Both the position numbers and the translations under genes were made by a program. From Xylogone sp. PMI_703 (taxonomy: Eukaryota > Ascomycota > Leotiomycetes), in contig JAJTUQ010000002.1 in the NCBI GenBank assembly GCA_021399445.1, positions 4,774,001-4,838,000 of the forward strand: a stretch of DNA of 64,000 bases, written 5' to 3'. How positions within the stretch are numbered: the first letter of the stretch is position 1; each line of letters begins with the position of its first letter. Shown piece after piece: positions 38,410 through 47,349 of this stretch. The notes beneath the pieces are model-generated. The model saw only the letters and a list, made by a program, of their open reading frames with translations, ran no database searches and had not been told where the DNA came from.

Positions 38410-38465
38410 CTATTATCTAGATTAGCTGCATTCTAATCTTGATAGCAAGTTTAAGGGAAACGAAC
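38410..38465 (-). other. GT-AG intron-like insert before the anticodon of tRNA-Ser
   Basis: 56 nt lie between T33 and C34 of the tRNA. It starts GTTCGT, has GCTAAT as branch-like site and ends AATAG. Removing it joins CT to CGAA, giving a Ser CGA anticodon loop. The site is not the canonical nuclear tRNA intron position (37/38), which is occupied by a separate 15-nt intron. Confidence 0.75.
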
Positions 38466-38498
38466 AGTCTGTCGCGTTAACCACTCCGCCATCTAGCC

Positions 38499-38930
38499 GA
38501 GAAAAGGTGGGTAGATTGCCTTATCAGAATTTATATTCCGGTCCATAGACCAACGGCTGGAACGTAGTCTTACTGGCCTTTGAGCCATATGCGAGGCTCA
38601 TTATAAGCCTAGAATCAAGTCATTTGGTTAATAAGATTTTTACTATCCCTCAGGCGGGACATTTAAAGTAGCCTTAGAATGGCCATTGGGGCTTGAAGGG
38701 ATAGGACTTGGCGCGTTGCTTTAATGTCATATGTCTGAAAAGGCTACAATGATCACAGCATACAGAAGAGAACAAGTGTTTGACCCAATATAAACATATT
38801 CTTATATTACAGTACTATTAAGGCTACATTATTTTGTTATAGCAGACAGGTAAAAGTACACAGGCATAGCACTCGCTCTCAATAAACATTATTCCATCTC
38901 ATCTTTCTCTCCAATTCAATCAACCTAAAC
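38499..38930. other. Spacer between tRNA-Ser and the secreted-protein gene
   Basis: 432 AT-rich bases. No gene is seen. The promoter-proximal flank of the tRNA lies at its left end. Confidence 0.5.
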
Positions 38931-39542
38931 TTATGCGAATACACGCTTGACGGTGACGGCTTCACAGGTTGGGTTGTTAGAGGTACCGGATCCAACAAGC
39001 CATGCAAGAGTAGTGTATGCATATCCAACATAGGTCTGGCAGATTTGCCAGTTGTAGTATGGAGCGGACTCTTGTGGAATAGAGCCGTTGTCAACAGCAC
39101 CCTGGAGGTTCAACTTATCCTCGGCATCGAAGGAGAAGTAGGTGGCGTAATCGGCACCAGGCTCGAACAATGGGACGGCGATGTTGCTGACAGGGTTGTA
39201 ACTGAGGGTCAATGCCTCTGGCTCGTTGATTCCTCCAGGTTGGAGAATGTAGATTAGGAGACCTTGGGCACCACCTCCGTTAGCAGGAGGGTTGGCGAGG
39301 TTGTAGGTGCTGCTGTTGAAGGTAAAAGTAGGAGCGGTAACATTATCGCTGCCGGAGACACCGCCGAGGCAGAGAGCTTCGATGGCCGCACCCTCGTGGC
39401 AGGCAGTCAGGAAGTGGTTGTCGTATGCAGCATTCGTGGAGGAGACGACGAGAGTGAATGGATCAGAGGCATTGTCGAAAGTGTACTGCGCAAGAGCAGT
39501 GGCAGAGAGAGCCAAGAGGCTAGAAGCGATGGCAGCACGCAT
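38931..39542 (-). CDS. Small secreted protein, function unknown
   Basis: Single exon, 203 aa. A clear signal peptide (MRAAIASSLLALSATALA, cleavage likely after residue 18) is followed by a compact, Tyr/Asn/Ala-rich mature protein. It has four cysteines (CHEGAAIEALC and two near the end) and several N-glycosylation sequons (for example NVTAPT, NSSTY). No membrane anchor, GPI signal or catalytic motif is visible. The style matches Pezizomycotina secreted families of roughly 200 aa often annotated only as domains of unknown function. It could be a cell-wall or effector-like protein, but nothing in the sequence shows which. Confidence 0.85.
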   Translation of the reverse strand: MRAAIASSLLALSATALAQYTFDNASDPFTLVVSSTNAAYDNHFLTACHEGAAIEALCLGGVSGSDNVTAPTFTFNSSTYNLANPPANGGGAQGLLIYILQPGGINEPEALTLSYNPVSNIAVPLFEPGADYATYFSFDAEDKLNLQGAVDNGSIPQESAPYYNWQICQTYVGYAYTTLAWLVGSGTSNNPTCEAVTVKRVFA

Positions 39543-40911
39543 TTTCGAGAGTAGGTATCTGATTGGTTTGTAAAGATTTCTTTATTGGATCTCGAAGAGG
39601 AAAGCTGGCGAGAGATGGATTGAGTGAGGCTTGAGTGGCTTGAGTCTGTCTGGTCATTCCAATGCAGTGGGAATTGTGACGTTCCTTATATACTTTCCTG
39701 AGAAGTCGTCACGCTGCGTGGATGTGACTATTCCGTCACTAATTCCACATACAGGACCCTTGAATGGCATCTTGGAGGTCTTGGCGTCCTGGATACTCAA
39801 TTTAGGATAGCAAGCTCAAACGCCGTCAAGTATTGTCCCTAGCAATCCGGCATGACGTCTGTCTGCGATCTGCGTTTCCCCTTGTTGACCTCGTATTCCT
39901 AGGGTTCTTTCCTGTCACCAGGCTCCACGATTCCCGGGGTATCTCATACCACATCACACAAGTGGTTCCAGCAATTGCAGTCGCTAACAAAAAGATCTCT
40001 TGAACACATTACCACAGGCACGTTGCCGGCTGAGTTGCTCATAGCCATCGGACGCTGTCTAGGAGCTCGTATTCAGAGCGACAGTGACGATCGGATGCCT
40101 ATCCATTGCTTTTCGCGGTTCATGCTAGGGCATCCGGTAAATGAAGTGAGCGATCTGCGAGCGAGAATGCCGGATTCTGAGGTTTGGTCTCTAGCCACGG
40201 GTCCGATCATATGACATGCATGGCCCAAATAGGCCGTGCAGACTGTCAACACAAGTACCGGTACCTTGCCCGCTTTTTGCTCGTATATGCCATTCAAATA
40301 GAGTGCATGGAGTAAGTGCACCGCCTCAAGACAGGTACCGGTAGCACAGGAATTACGCAAACCCTATGCAGTATTTCTATTACCTAATTGTGAGCAGGAG
40401 TAGATATGCTAGCTATACAACCAAGAAAAGCTTCTCCTCTTAATCCTCAAAAACAGTCAGGATAAGTCCGGATACGTCGCTTCACCCTTCGTTCCTCCAG
40501 TAGGTTCAAAGAAACGGCAATGGCGCTTTTGACGGCGGCTTTAGCTGTTGTGGCGCTGCAGCGGGCCTCGCTTTTAGTGGAGTTGAGCTGCCGTCTAGCG
40601 CTTATGACTCCTGAGCCACACTGAGAGGCGCCTGGAGCCGTCTCTGCATGTGGAGCCCTTTGAGCTTGTTAAACATCTTATTCCAGAACAATAACTTTAT
40701 CCCGCTATCCCGCTTGCCCAACTGCTTGGCCTTAAATTAATTGTACAGTGTCACACTGCAGAATCCGGGATACTTGCATCCTTCAGCATGGCTAGCAAAC
40801 AATAGGACATTATTTGTCACACAGCTTGGATATGTCTAACATCTAAATTGTTCAAGAACTCTTTTACTACAGTACTCTTCACCGCTCCTATTGATCTTAC
40901 CAAAACCACGG
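39543..40911. other. Gene-poor flank
   Basis: No supported gene. The first 150 bases are the leader/promoter of the secreted-protein gene. Two copies of a GTACCGGTA site lie at 40255-40264 and 40335-40343. Confidence 0.5.
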
Positions 40912-41033
40912 TACGGACTCTCGCGGTGGACAAAATAATTGGCACAGTGGTACCTAATAGGTCACTGCGCTTTGGTGTGGGATTATGTAATACTGTGCCA
41001 ACTAACCTATTTTGTCCACCGCGAGGGACTGTA
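40912..41033. mobile_element. Short TA-flanked MITE
   Basis: 118 bp (40914-41031) flanked by TA on both sides. The ends form an inverted repeat of about 40 bp: CTCGCGGTGGACAAAATA followed after a small gap by TTGGCACAGT, read inward from both ends, with a few mismatches and a 4-5-nt indel. There is no transposase inside. TA target duplication and TIR-only structure suggest a Tc1/mariner- or pogo-derived non-autonomous element. Confidence 0.75.
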
Positions 41034-42380
41034 CTCCTCTGTACAGTAACACTTGGGTCTGTATAGTGGCGGACTCTATGGATACCCATCAGAACCAACT
41101 GAGATCGTGAGTATGAAGCAGCCGAAAACGGCCCCTTCCAAATAGTGGTCTTTTTCTGCGACAGCGTTGTAGATCTGCATTTATCGATTCTTTGCAGATT
41201 AACCCCTTTTCGACTTATCTGATTTCCAAGCTCCATACTGACAGGCATCTGTTAGCATGGTATCAAAATATGATTAATATTCAATGCAAATATGATTATG
41301 GTAAGTTAATGATCCTATAAAAAGCCACCGGGCTTACTACGCTCTCATTTTACTTGGTCCTTCGTTCCGGAACGATGACATCCAAGCCCATCAGCTTGCG
41401 TTGGCTAGATTACGCATGCAGAAGTATGTACCTCGCCATTTCCGAAATTGCCGTTATTTTTTTTCAGCGAAGACCAAAACTTCACTATCCTACAAAGTGG
41501 CCAATTTGTTACGGTAGTGATCTTGGGTAGCAATTACCACAGAAGTGCTGCGGTAAAGTAAGGATCTATTTGCGATCCGGAGATCTTCTTAGTCTCTTAT
41601 TCTTGCCACTAGTAATAGCTGCCCGGGGAGGTCGATACTGCTACGGTAAGATCACAAATATTTTCCTAAATGAGATCCGATCTACATATCTACCACCTCC
41701 GTACATGGGAGCCATAGCTTCTATTGTCTGAGCTCCATGTGCTTTCATATCAAAACGGTAACAACAAAGCATGCATGCCTTTCACAATATCAAGATGGTG
41801 TACAGTGATATTGGGAACATGAGCAGACTTGGGTCTAGGGGGATCGATGTTAAGTCAAATCAGCAGCCTTTATAATCATGGGAAGAAACAAAGGAGAGAA
41901 CTGGAAAGGCCAAGTGAGTAGAGAACACCATACTCTCTGGATGATAGGTTGCTCGCTAAATCATGCGCCGATGAGAACCAAAAGAGGAAACAGCATAAAA
42001 CGTCGTGTTGCACAACAACTATGTGTTCTACTACAGGGAGGACCCACCCCGGATCCGTACTACTGCTAGGTTTACGTTTGTACTTCTTCCAAATCATGAG
42101 CTTTTGAAGCAAGGCATGCATAGCAGTGCCATGCAAATCCTCAAGCCTCTACTGGATAATCCAACCGGAATATTAGCTAAAAGTATCTACGAGAGCATAA
42201 TGGCATACAAATAAGCAGCCCAACTAATGATGTGCCAATGGAAGCTGATCGAGGATGATCTGATCCTTTGCCTTACATTCTTGCTACACCCCTGAGTGCC
42301 TAAGGTAAGCTTTATTTTGCTCGGCGTATCCGACTTGAGCTCACTGTAGTTTCAAGACAGAGCACTTGTGGTACTCATTT
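41034..42380. other. Gene-poor spacer between MITE and repeat array
   Basis: 1.35 kb with only short frames on both strands. No gene or clear repeat is identified. Confidence 0.5.
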
Positions 42381-42480
42381 GTTGCGAGTCAGAGAATTGA
42401 AAACCGTCACTATAAAGCTCGGCACAGTACTAGAAATGCCGAGCTTTATAGTGACGGTTTTCAATTCTCTGACTCGCAAC
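42381..42480. repeat. Perfect 44-bp inverted repeat
   Basis: The left arm 42381-42424 and right arm 42437-42480 are exact reverse complements over 44 bp, around a 12-nt loop (CAGTACTAGAAA). Each arm is also a unit of the diverged array to the right. Any transcript through it would form a long, perfectly paired hairpin. Confidence 0.95.
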
Positions 42481-43659
42481 GGAAATGACAGCTTCTTTTA
42501 TCACAGCTGCACTTATTTGTCCTTGGTGATGCATATGCCGAGCAATATAGTACTTCTTACTGTTTGTTTTTGGTGCTATCAACGCCGAGAGACATAGTGA
42601 TGATTTCTTATACTCAGATCCGCAACGAAAGAGCTGGTCAATTTTATACTGTAGGTTTATCCCGATTAGTACTATTCACACTCATCCATAGTGACGATTC
42701 ACGGGTTTCTTTTAATTATTGTCTCGGCGTCAGGGTGTATTTGCTGTCATGAAGCATGCTTTGATTTTACTGCAGACCCCGCCGTTAGACTTTTCAGTGT
42801 CACAAGTGCTATGCCGAGATATATAGTGATGGTTTTGAAATCTCAGATTCGCAACGAAAAAGTTGATTTTCATTTATAAAGGGCGAGACTGTGACTGTAT
42901 TGGCTGAAATTTCGTTGCGGATCTATGCGGAGGAATGCATCACTATATCACTCGGCGTGAAGGCTCTTGACGGTATCTGTGATGATAAAGAAGCTCCAGA
43001 AGGGTGTAGACATATCTGCATACACTCACACTCAACTTCTGTCTTGATTTCTCATTAGTCAAACATCCAGAGTTTCGTTGCATATCTTCGTCTCATTCTC
43101 CAGCGCTATTTCTCTCAGCGTTTAGATGATACTTCGTTGCATGTCTGATATCAAATACCCAATGCTATAACGCTAAGCGTATGTTAACCTAGAAGGTCAT
43201 ATATATATTTGTTACTTGTCTTAATCGTACATTTCAGTGCTATATTTCTCGGCGCATGATACAAATATTTCGTTGCGTGTCTAAAGTGAAAAGCTCAACG
43301 CTATAGCCTTTGACCGATGGCTACCTTTCATTGCAGATCTAATGCTTTAAAACCGTCACTATATGTCCTGGCGCAGATTTAGCCTCCTCCTCTACCTGAA
43401 AACAGAGCTACGTTCTTGAACGTTGCGGATCTGAATCTGAGATTTCTTCACTATAAGTCTCGGCATAGGTTTGGGGTCCTCCCAAGTATAGTTGTGAAAG
43501 AGGAATCATGTCCCTTGATCGTTGCGAATCTACGCATTGGCAATCGTCACTATATTTCTCGGCATGCAACTAAGAACACTGTTGTATTACACAGCTATAA
43601 ACAATGGTTTTTCGTTGCATATCTAATAGCTAGAGAGCTTTACTATAGTTCTTGACGCA
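42381..43659. repeat. Diverged array of about 47-bp units in two orientations
   Basis: About 12 recognisable units plus partial ones share fixed ends, TTTCGTTGCGNATCT and CACTATATTTCTCGGCG, around a variable 15-20-nt middle. Plus-oriented: 42381-42424, 42910-42957, 43073-43121, 43132-43179, 43268-43315, 43327-43374, 43419-43465, 43519-43564, 43611-43659. Minus-oriented: 42437-42486, 42583-42630, 42812-42860. Partial units lie at about 42536-42560, 42687-42705 and 43236-43254. Spacers are unique and run from about 10 to 115 nt. After the first, units left of about 42890 are inverted and those right of it direct, so the locus is a large imperfect palindrome. No coding capacity is seen. Confidence 0.8.
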
Positions 43660-44911
43660 TATTTCTTCAGAAGTTGTTAAGTAGACTTGCGATGGCTCTG
43701 CATAGATGCATGAATGCAGACATGTTTTAACATTTGGAGACTTTTCCTCGGTGGTACCTTATCTTGATGATATGCTTCCTGAAGCTGTTGGAAGTTGTAA
43801 CGTTTTCATTGTGCATATCGATAGTTATTGCTATATGATGAGTAATCATCTTTCAGTCACATAGATAGATAGACGCATTGTACGACATGGAACTAGGAAA
43901 TCCCAAGAGCCATAGCAAATGTTCAGTTCCATATTATATAAGACTTTCTTCAAATAGCAGGATTTTCAGTCATTACTAGACAAAAGGCAATGGCACAGTC
44001 CACTGTGAGTATAAATGCATCCTGCTTATTCTCGGGGGCATGCTTACCCCACGGAGCAAATAAGGTTCTTTTGACGAGACCCCACAACTGCAGTGGAGAA
44101 GCTTATCTTGTCTCCATGTAAGCATTTGCCACGAGCTTGATGCAAAGGTACGGTACCGTAGTCTGCTTAAAAGAGATTTGACTTCTAAAAGTCCTGGTGT
44201 GTGTAGCCTAACAAGGCGAGATTTACCGATCGAGGGTGTATGATCTTACAACTAAAAGAAGCTCTTTGAATTGGCAATACCCATGTTCCACTGTGAATAG
44301 CGTGAAGTCAGCCTGGGCCTGTGCTTCCTTCCTATGGCTAACAATGATGTCTCTACAGATCCTCAAAAGGGTTTCAGCAAGGAAAATCTGATTCACGACA
44401 AACCTGCACGATCGTAGTGAGATTGGGAAGGTGTGCTATCAAAACCTCAGATAAACTAGACACCTGCGAATGAAAGATCCGCTCCCGATGGTACAGTACC
44501 TGATTGTATAATATCTTATGCTCACGGCAGAGTCGTTCCGCGCCAGCGTTGTGTCCCGATACGGTAATAATTAAGCTGGCACCAAATAAGACTGGCGCGG
44601 ATGATGTTCGGGCAGCTTTCTCTTTACGGACTCTGTGGCGTAGCGTCAATAATGGATACCTCGGCAACATATGCAAGGGAGAGGCACTAAGAATTAGTTG
44701 ATTGGGAATCTTAACATACTGCTCAATATATTTTGAGGCTTTCTTTCGATCGCTCACTAATTGTCATCTCAGCGTTTGTGATGTTGACCTTTCGTTCCTG
44801 GTTCTTCTGTTGATATACGCACATTGAAAGGGACTTGACTCGCATCTTGTACACTGTACGGAGTATAAACGTTCAGACTAGACTCGGTTGGATACCAACC
44901 ATCACTTCACC
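43660..44911. other. Upstream region of the monooxygenase gene
   Basis: 1.25 kb. No gene is supported; a 127-codon minus-strand frame at 44374-44757 is unconvincing. It probably contains the promoter of the monooxygenase. Confidence 0.5.
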
Positions 44912-46402
44912 ATGGGGAGCATTGATAGGAGCATTGACGCGGATTTCGATGTAGTCATCGTTGGTGCGGGCATTTCAGGGATCAACACTGCCTATCGGCT
45001 CCAGACTGAGATTCCAGGGATCAAATACACCATCCTTGAGGCTCGAGGTGCCGTAGGAGGGACGTGGGATCTTTTTCGCTACCCAGGCATTCGTTCGGAC
45101 TCAGATCTCTATACCTTCGGATTGGCCTGGTTTCCATGGACTGAAAACGAGGGAATTGTCGCTGGGCCTAAAATAAGAAAATATCTCAACAATGCTATCA
45201 GCAAACATGGCATTGATAAACAGATCAAGTTTCACCACAAGGTTGAGACGGCGGACTGGTCAAGCAAGGAACGGAGCTGGATTTTCTCTGTTGATGCCAA
45301 TGGAGAGAAAAAGGTGATCAGATCACGCTGGTATGTTGCAGCCAGTGGATACTACGACTACCACGAGCCTTACAAGGCAGAGATCCCTGGTCTTCAGAAC
45401 TTCAAAGGAACAATACTTCATCCCCAATCCTGGCCAGAAGATCTTGATTACAAAGACAAGAAGATGATTATTGTCGGAAGTGGTGCTACAGCTATCACAC
45501 TCCTCCCTTCTCTCGCCCAAACTGCAGCACGGGTAACAATGGTGCAAAGAAGCCCAACTTATATCATCAGCGTCCCAGGCCGGGACCGGCTAGCAGAACG
45601 AGTCCGCAAGATATTTCCTGCATGGGTTTCCGCCAAATTTGATCGGTGGAAGAATTTCCTCATTCCTCAACTTTTCTATTATTTCTGCCAAAAATGGCCC
45701 CAGTCGGCAAGAAACTTCCTCACCAAAATGGCTCAAAAACAACTTCCAAAGGACATCCCTGTGGATCCTCACTTTACTCCGAGATACAATCCCTGGGAAC
45801 AACGACTTTGTACCGCTCCAAGTGGTGATTTCTACAAAGCCTTACGGAAAGGCAATGCCGATATTGTGACTGGTTCCATCAAAACTGTCACAGAAACCGG
45901 TATCATCATGGAAGATGGCAAGGAAATCGAGGGAGATTTTATTATAACAGCCACAGGGCTCAAAGTACGTGTTGGTGGTGGAACGCGGATATCAATTGAT
46001 GGGCAGCCCCTGAACGTTGCCGACAAATTTGTCTGGAGAACCATGATGTTACAAGATGTGCCAAACGCAGCATTCGTCATCGGTTATTCCAATGCCTCCT
46101 GGACACTCGGTGCAGACGTCAACGCCCACTTCCTCTTCCGTATCATCAGGTACATGAGGAGCAGGAACTTCTCAACCGTAACGCCTAGGTTGAAGGAGGA
46201 GGAGAAGGCTATGAAAACTTTGCCGGTGCTGAAACTCAACAGCGGGTATCTGCTACGGGCAACAAATGCTATCCCAAAAGCAGGTGATGTAGGGCCTTGG
46301 AGGGGGAGGGATAACTACTTAATCGATCTATGGACTGCGAAGTGGGGGAGTATCACGGATCATTTGGAATATACGGAAGCTACGGATAAGAAGAATGAAT
46401 GA
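44912..46402 (+). CDS. FAD-dependent Baeyer-Villiger-type monooxygenase
   Basis: Single exon, 496 aa. The start ATG at 44912 sits in an ACCATGG context. An in-frame TTG-initiated extension upstream is not used. It has an FAD-binding GAGISG (residues 18-23), then GGTWDLFRYPGIRSDSD, then the Baeyer-Villiger fingerprint FKGTILHPQSWP (about 163-174), and an NADPH-binding GSGATA. The C-terminal GYSNASWTLGADVNAHF and overall length resemble EthA-like flavin monooxygenases. Such enzymes insert oxygen next to a ketone or oxidise S/N atoms. The substrate is unknown. It lacks introns, unlike most neighbours, which is common for horizontally acquired or dispensable metabolism genes but not proof of transfer. 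Confidence 0.92.
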   Translation: MGSIDRSIDADFDVVIVGAGISGINTAYRLQTEIPGIKYTILEARGAVGGTWDLFRYPGIRSDSDLYTFGLAWFPWTENEGIVAGPKIRKYLNNAISKHGIDKQIKFHHKVETADWSSKERSWIFSVDANGEKKVIRSRWYVAASGYYDYHEPYKAEIPGLQNFKGTILHPQSWPEDLDYKDKKMIIVGSGATAITLLPSLAQTAARVTMVQRSPTYIISVPGRDRLAERVRKIFPAWVSAKFDRWKNFLIPQLFYYFCQKWPQSARNFLTKMAQKQLPKDIPVDPHFTPRYNPWEQRLCTAPSGDFYKALRKGNADIVTGSIKTVTETGIIMEDGKEIEGDFIITATGLKVRVGGGTRISIDGQPLNVADKFVWRTMMLQDVPNAAFVIGYSNASWTLGADVNAHFLFRIIRYMRSRNFSTVTPRLKEEEKAMKTLPVLKLNSGYLLRATNAIPKAGDVGPWRGRDNYLIDLWTAKWGSITDHLEYTEATDKKNE

Positions 46403-47349
46403 CTGAGCTGTCTTTCACAGAATCAAATCATGTTGCACGTTAACCATCTCAGGATTTCTGGATTCGGTAGTGCACAATTGCGGTCACACTGTTGACTTAA
46501 TTTTGGACCGCGTCTCAGCAAGAGAGCTTGGATTAGAAGACCTGTATATTATAAGTAATCATAAGTAAACACATATTGCCTCAGAATCACTGATTTCGTT
46601 GAATAACGCAAAACATTTCACGAATTAGCAATGAGAGATCAAATAGGTAGGTTGGCAGTTGATGAATAATCCGAGAACCTGCCTGGGGCTGTAAGTGCAG
46701 GTCCCAATGCCAGTGATATGTACAGGCCAGCCCTATGAGGGTTTGGCTTTGCTGAACCTCTACTTTAACCTTATAGCTTATCCAACTTGATGTGGAGAAG
46801 TCCATCTGTGAGGTGGCGCGGGGTGAACCGGCGGGTGTTTAATACTGGACCCGGAATTGGGGGTTGTCGAGCACTGTCCTCTACTTCTAGAGCTAATCCA
46901 GAAAGAAGAAAGGGGTTGGCAGCACGGTTAAAGAGCAATTAGGCTTAGGAACAGTTGACAAAAAATAGATAGCATTCCTCTCCGCAGCATCTGAAAAATC
47001 AATAGCATCAGCTCACAATCATAACTAGAAGTACAGGGCATAAATCCGCATTAACATCTCTACTGCTCCCTAATTTCATTTCCCACTTTCCGATTCACTT
47101 TCACCACGCTTGTTCATCCATTCAACAGCCGGTCTTACCATCCATCCATACTATCTGGTGGGAATCATATCTGAAGGAAAAGAGATGATAGAAATAAGTA
47201 ACCAAAGTGAGCCAAGAAAACAAGCCAGCAACAGCACTAGTGGTATGTATGCTAGGTCAAATTCAAACGCCTCACTCCCTCATATTTCCGGAGATCCACC
47301 GATCTTGTTGACCAGTGTAGCCTTGGGTCCGATGTCTTGTTCATATCAG
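46403..47349. other. Convergent spacer
   Basis: 947 bases between convergent genes. No gene is seen. Confidence 0.5.

Larger units (their letters stand above)
38292..38498 (-). tRNA. tRNA-Ser(CGA) with three interruptions
   Basis: On the minus strand the acceptor arms are 38498-38492 (GGCTAGA) and 38299-38293 (TCTAGTC), pairing over 7 bp with one G-U. The discriminator is G at 38292, as in eukaryotic tRNA-Ser. The D arm with intact A box (TGGCGGAGTGG) is 38491-38473. Anticodon stem halves are 38472-38468 (ACAGA) and 38389-38385 (TCTGT). Anticodon CGA is 38409-38407. A long type-II variable arm (CTC TTCG GAG) is 38384-38372. T stem halves are 38371-38367 (GCAGG) and 38304-38300 (CCTGC), and the loop is TTCAAAT once spliced. 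Interruptions are 38410-38465, 38391-38405 (15 nt, canonical 37/38 site) and 38310-38364. The mature length is 81 nt without CCA. It could be a decayed gene, but every stem is intact. Confidence 0.8.

Noticed and set aside
38292..38498. Group I or archaeal-type bulge-helix-bulge introns in the tRNA
   Set aside because: Inserts are only 55-56 nt, lack group I core elements, and begin GT and end AG with a branch-like CTAAT. A bulge-helix-bulge fold was not evident by eye, though not formally excluded.
42583..42860. C/D snoRNA cluster (TGATGA-like strings in the inverted units)
   Set aside because: TGATGA appears in only one unit cleanly and no consistent CTGA D box or terminal stem accompanies it.
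42381..43659. CRISPR-like repeat-spacer array
   Set aside because: Repeats are diverged, in both orientations and irregularly spaced, there are no cas genes, and the host is a eukaryote.
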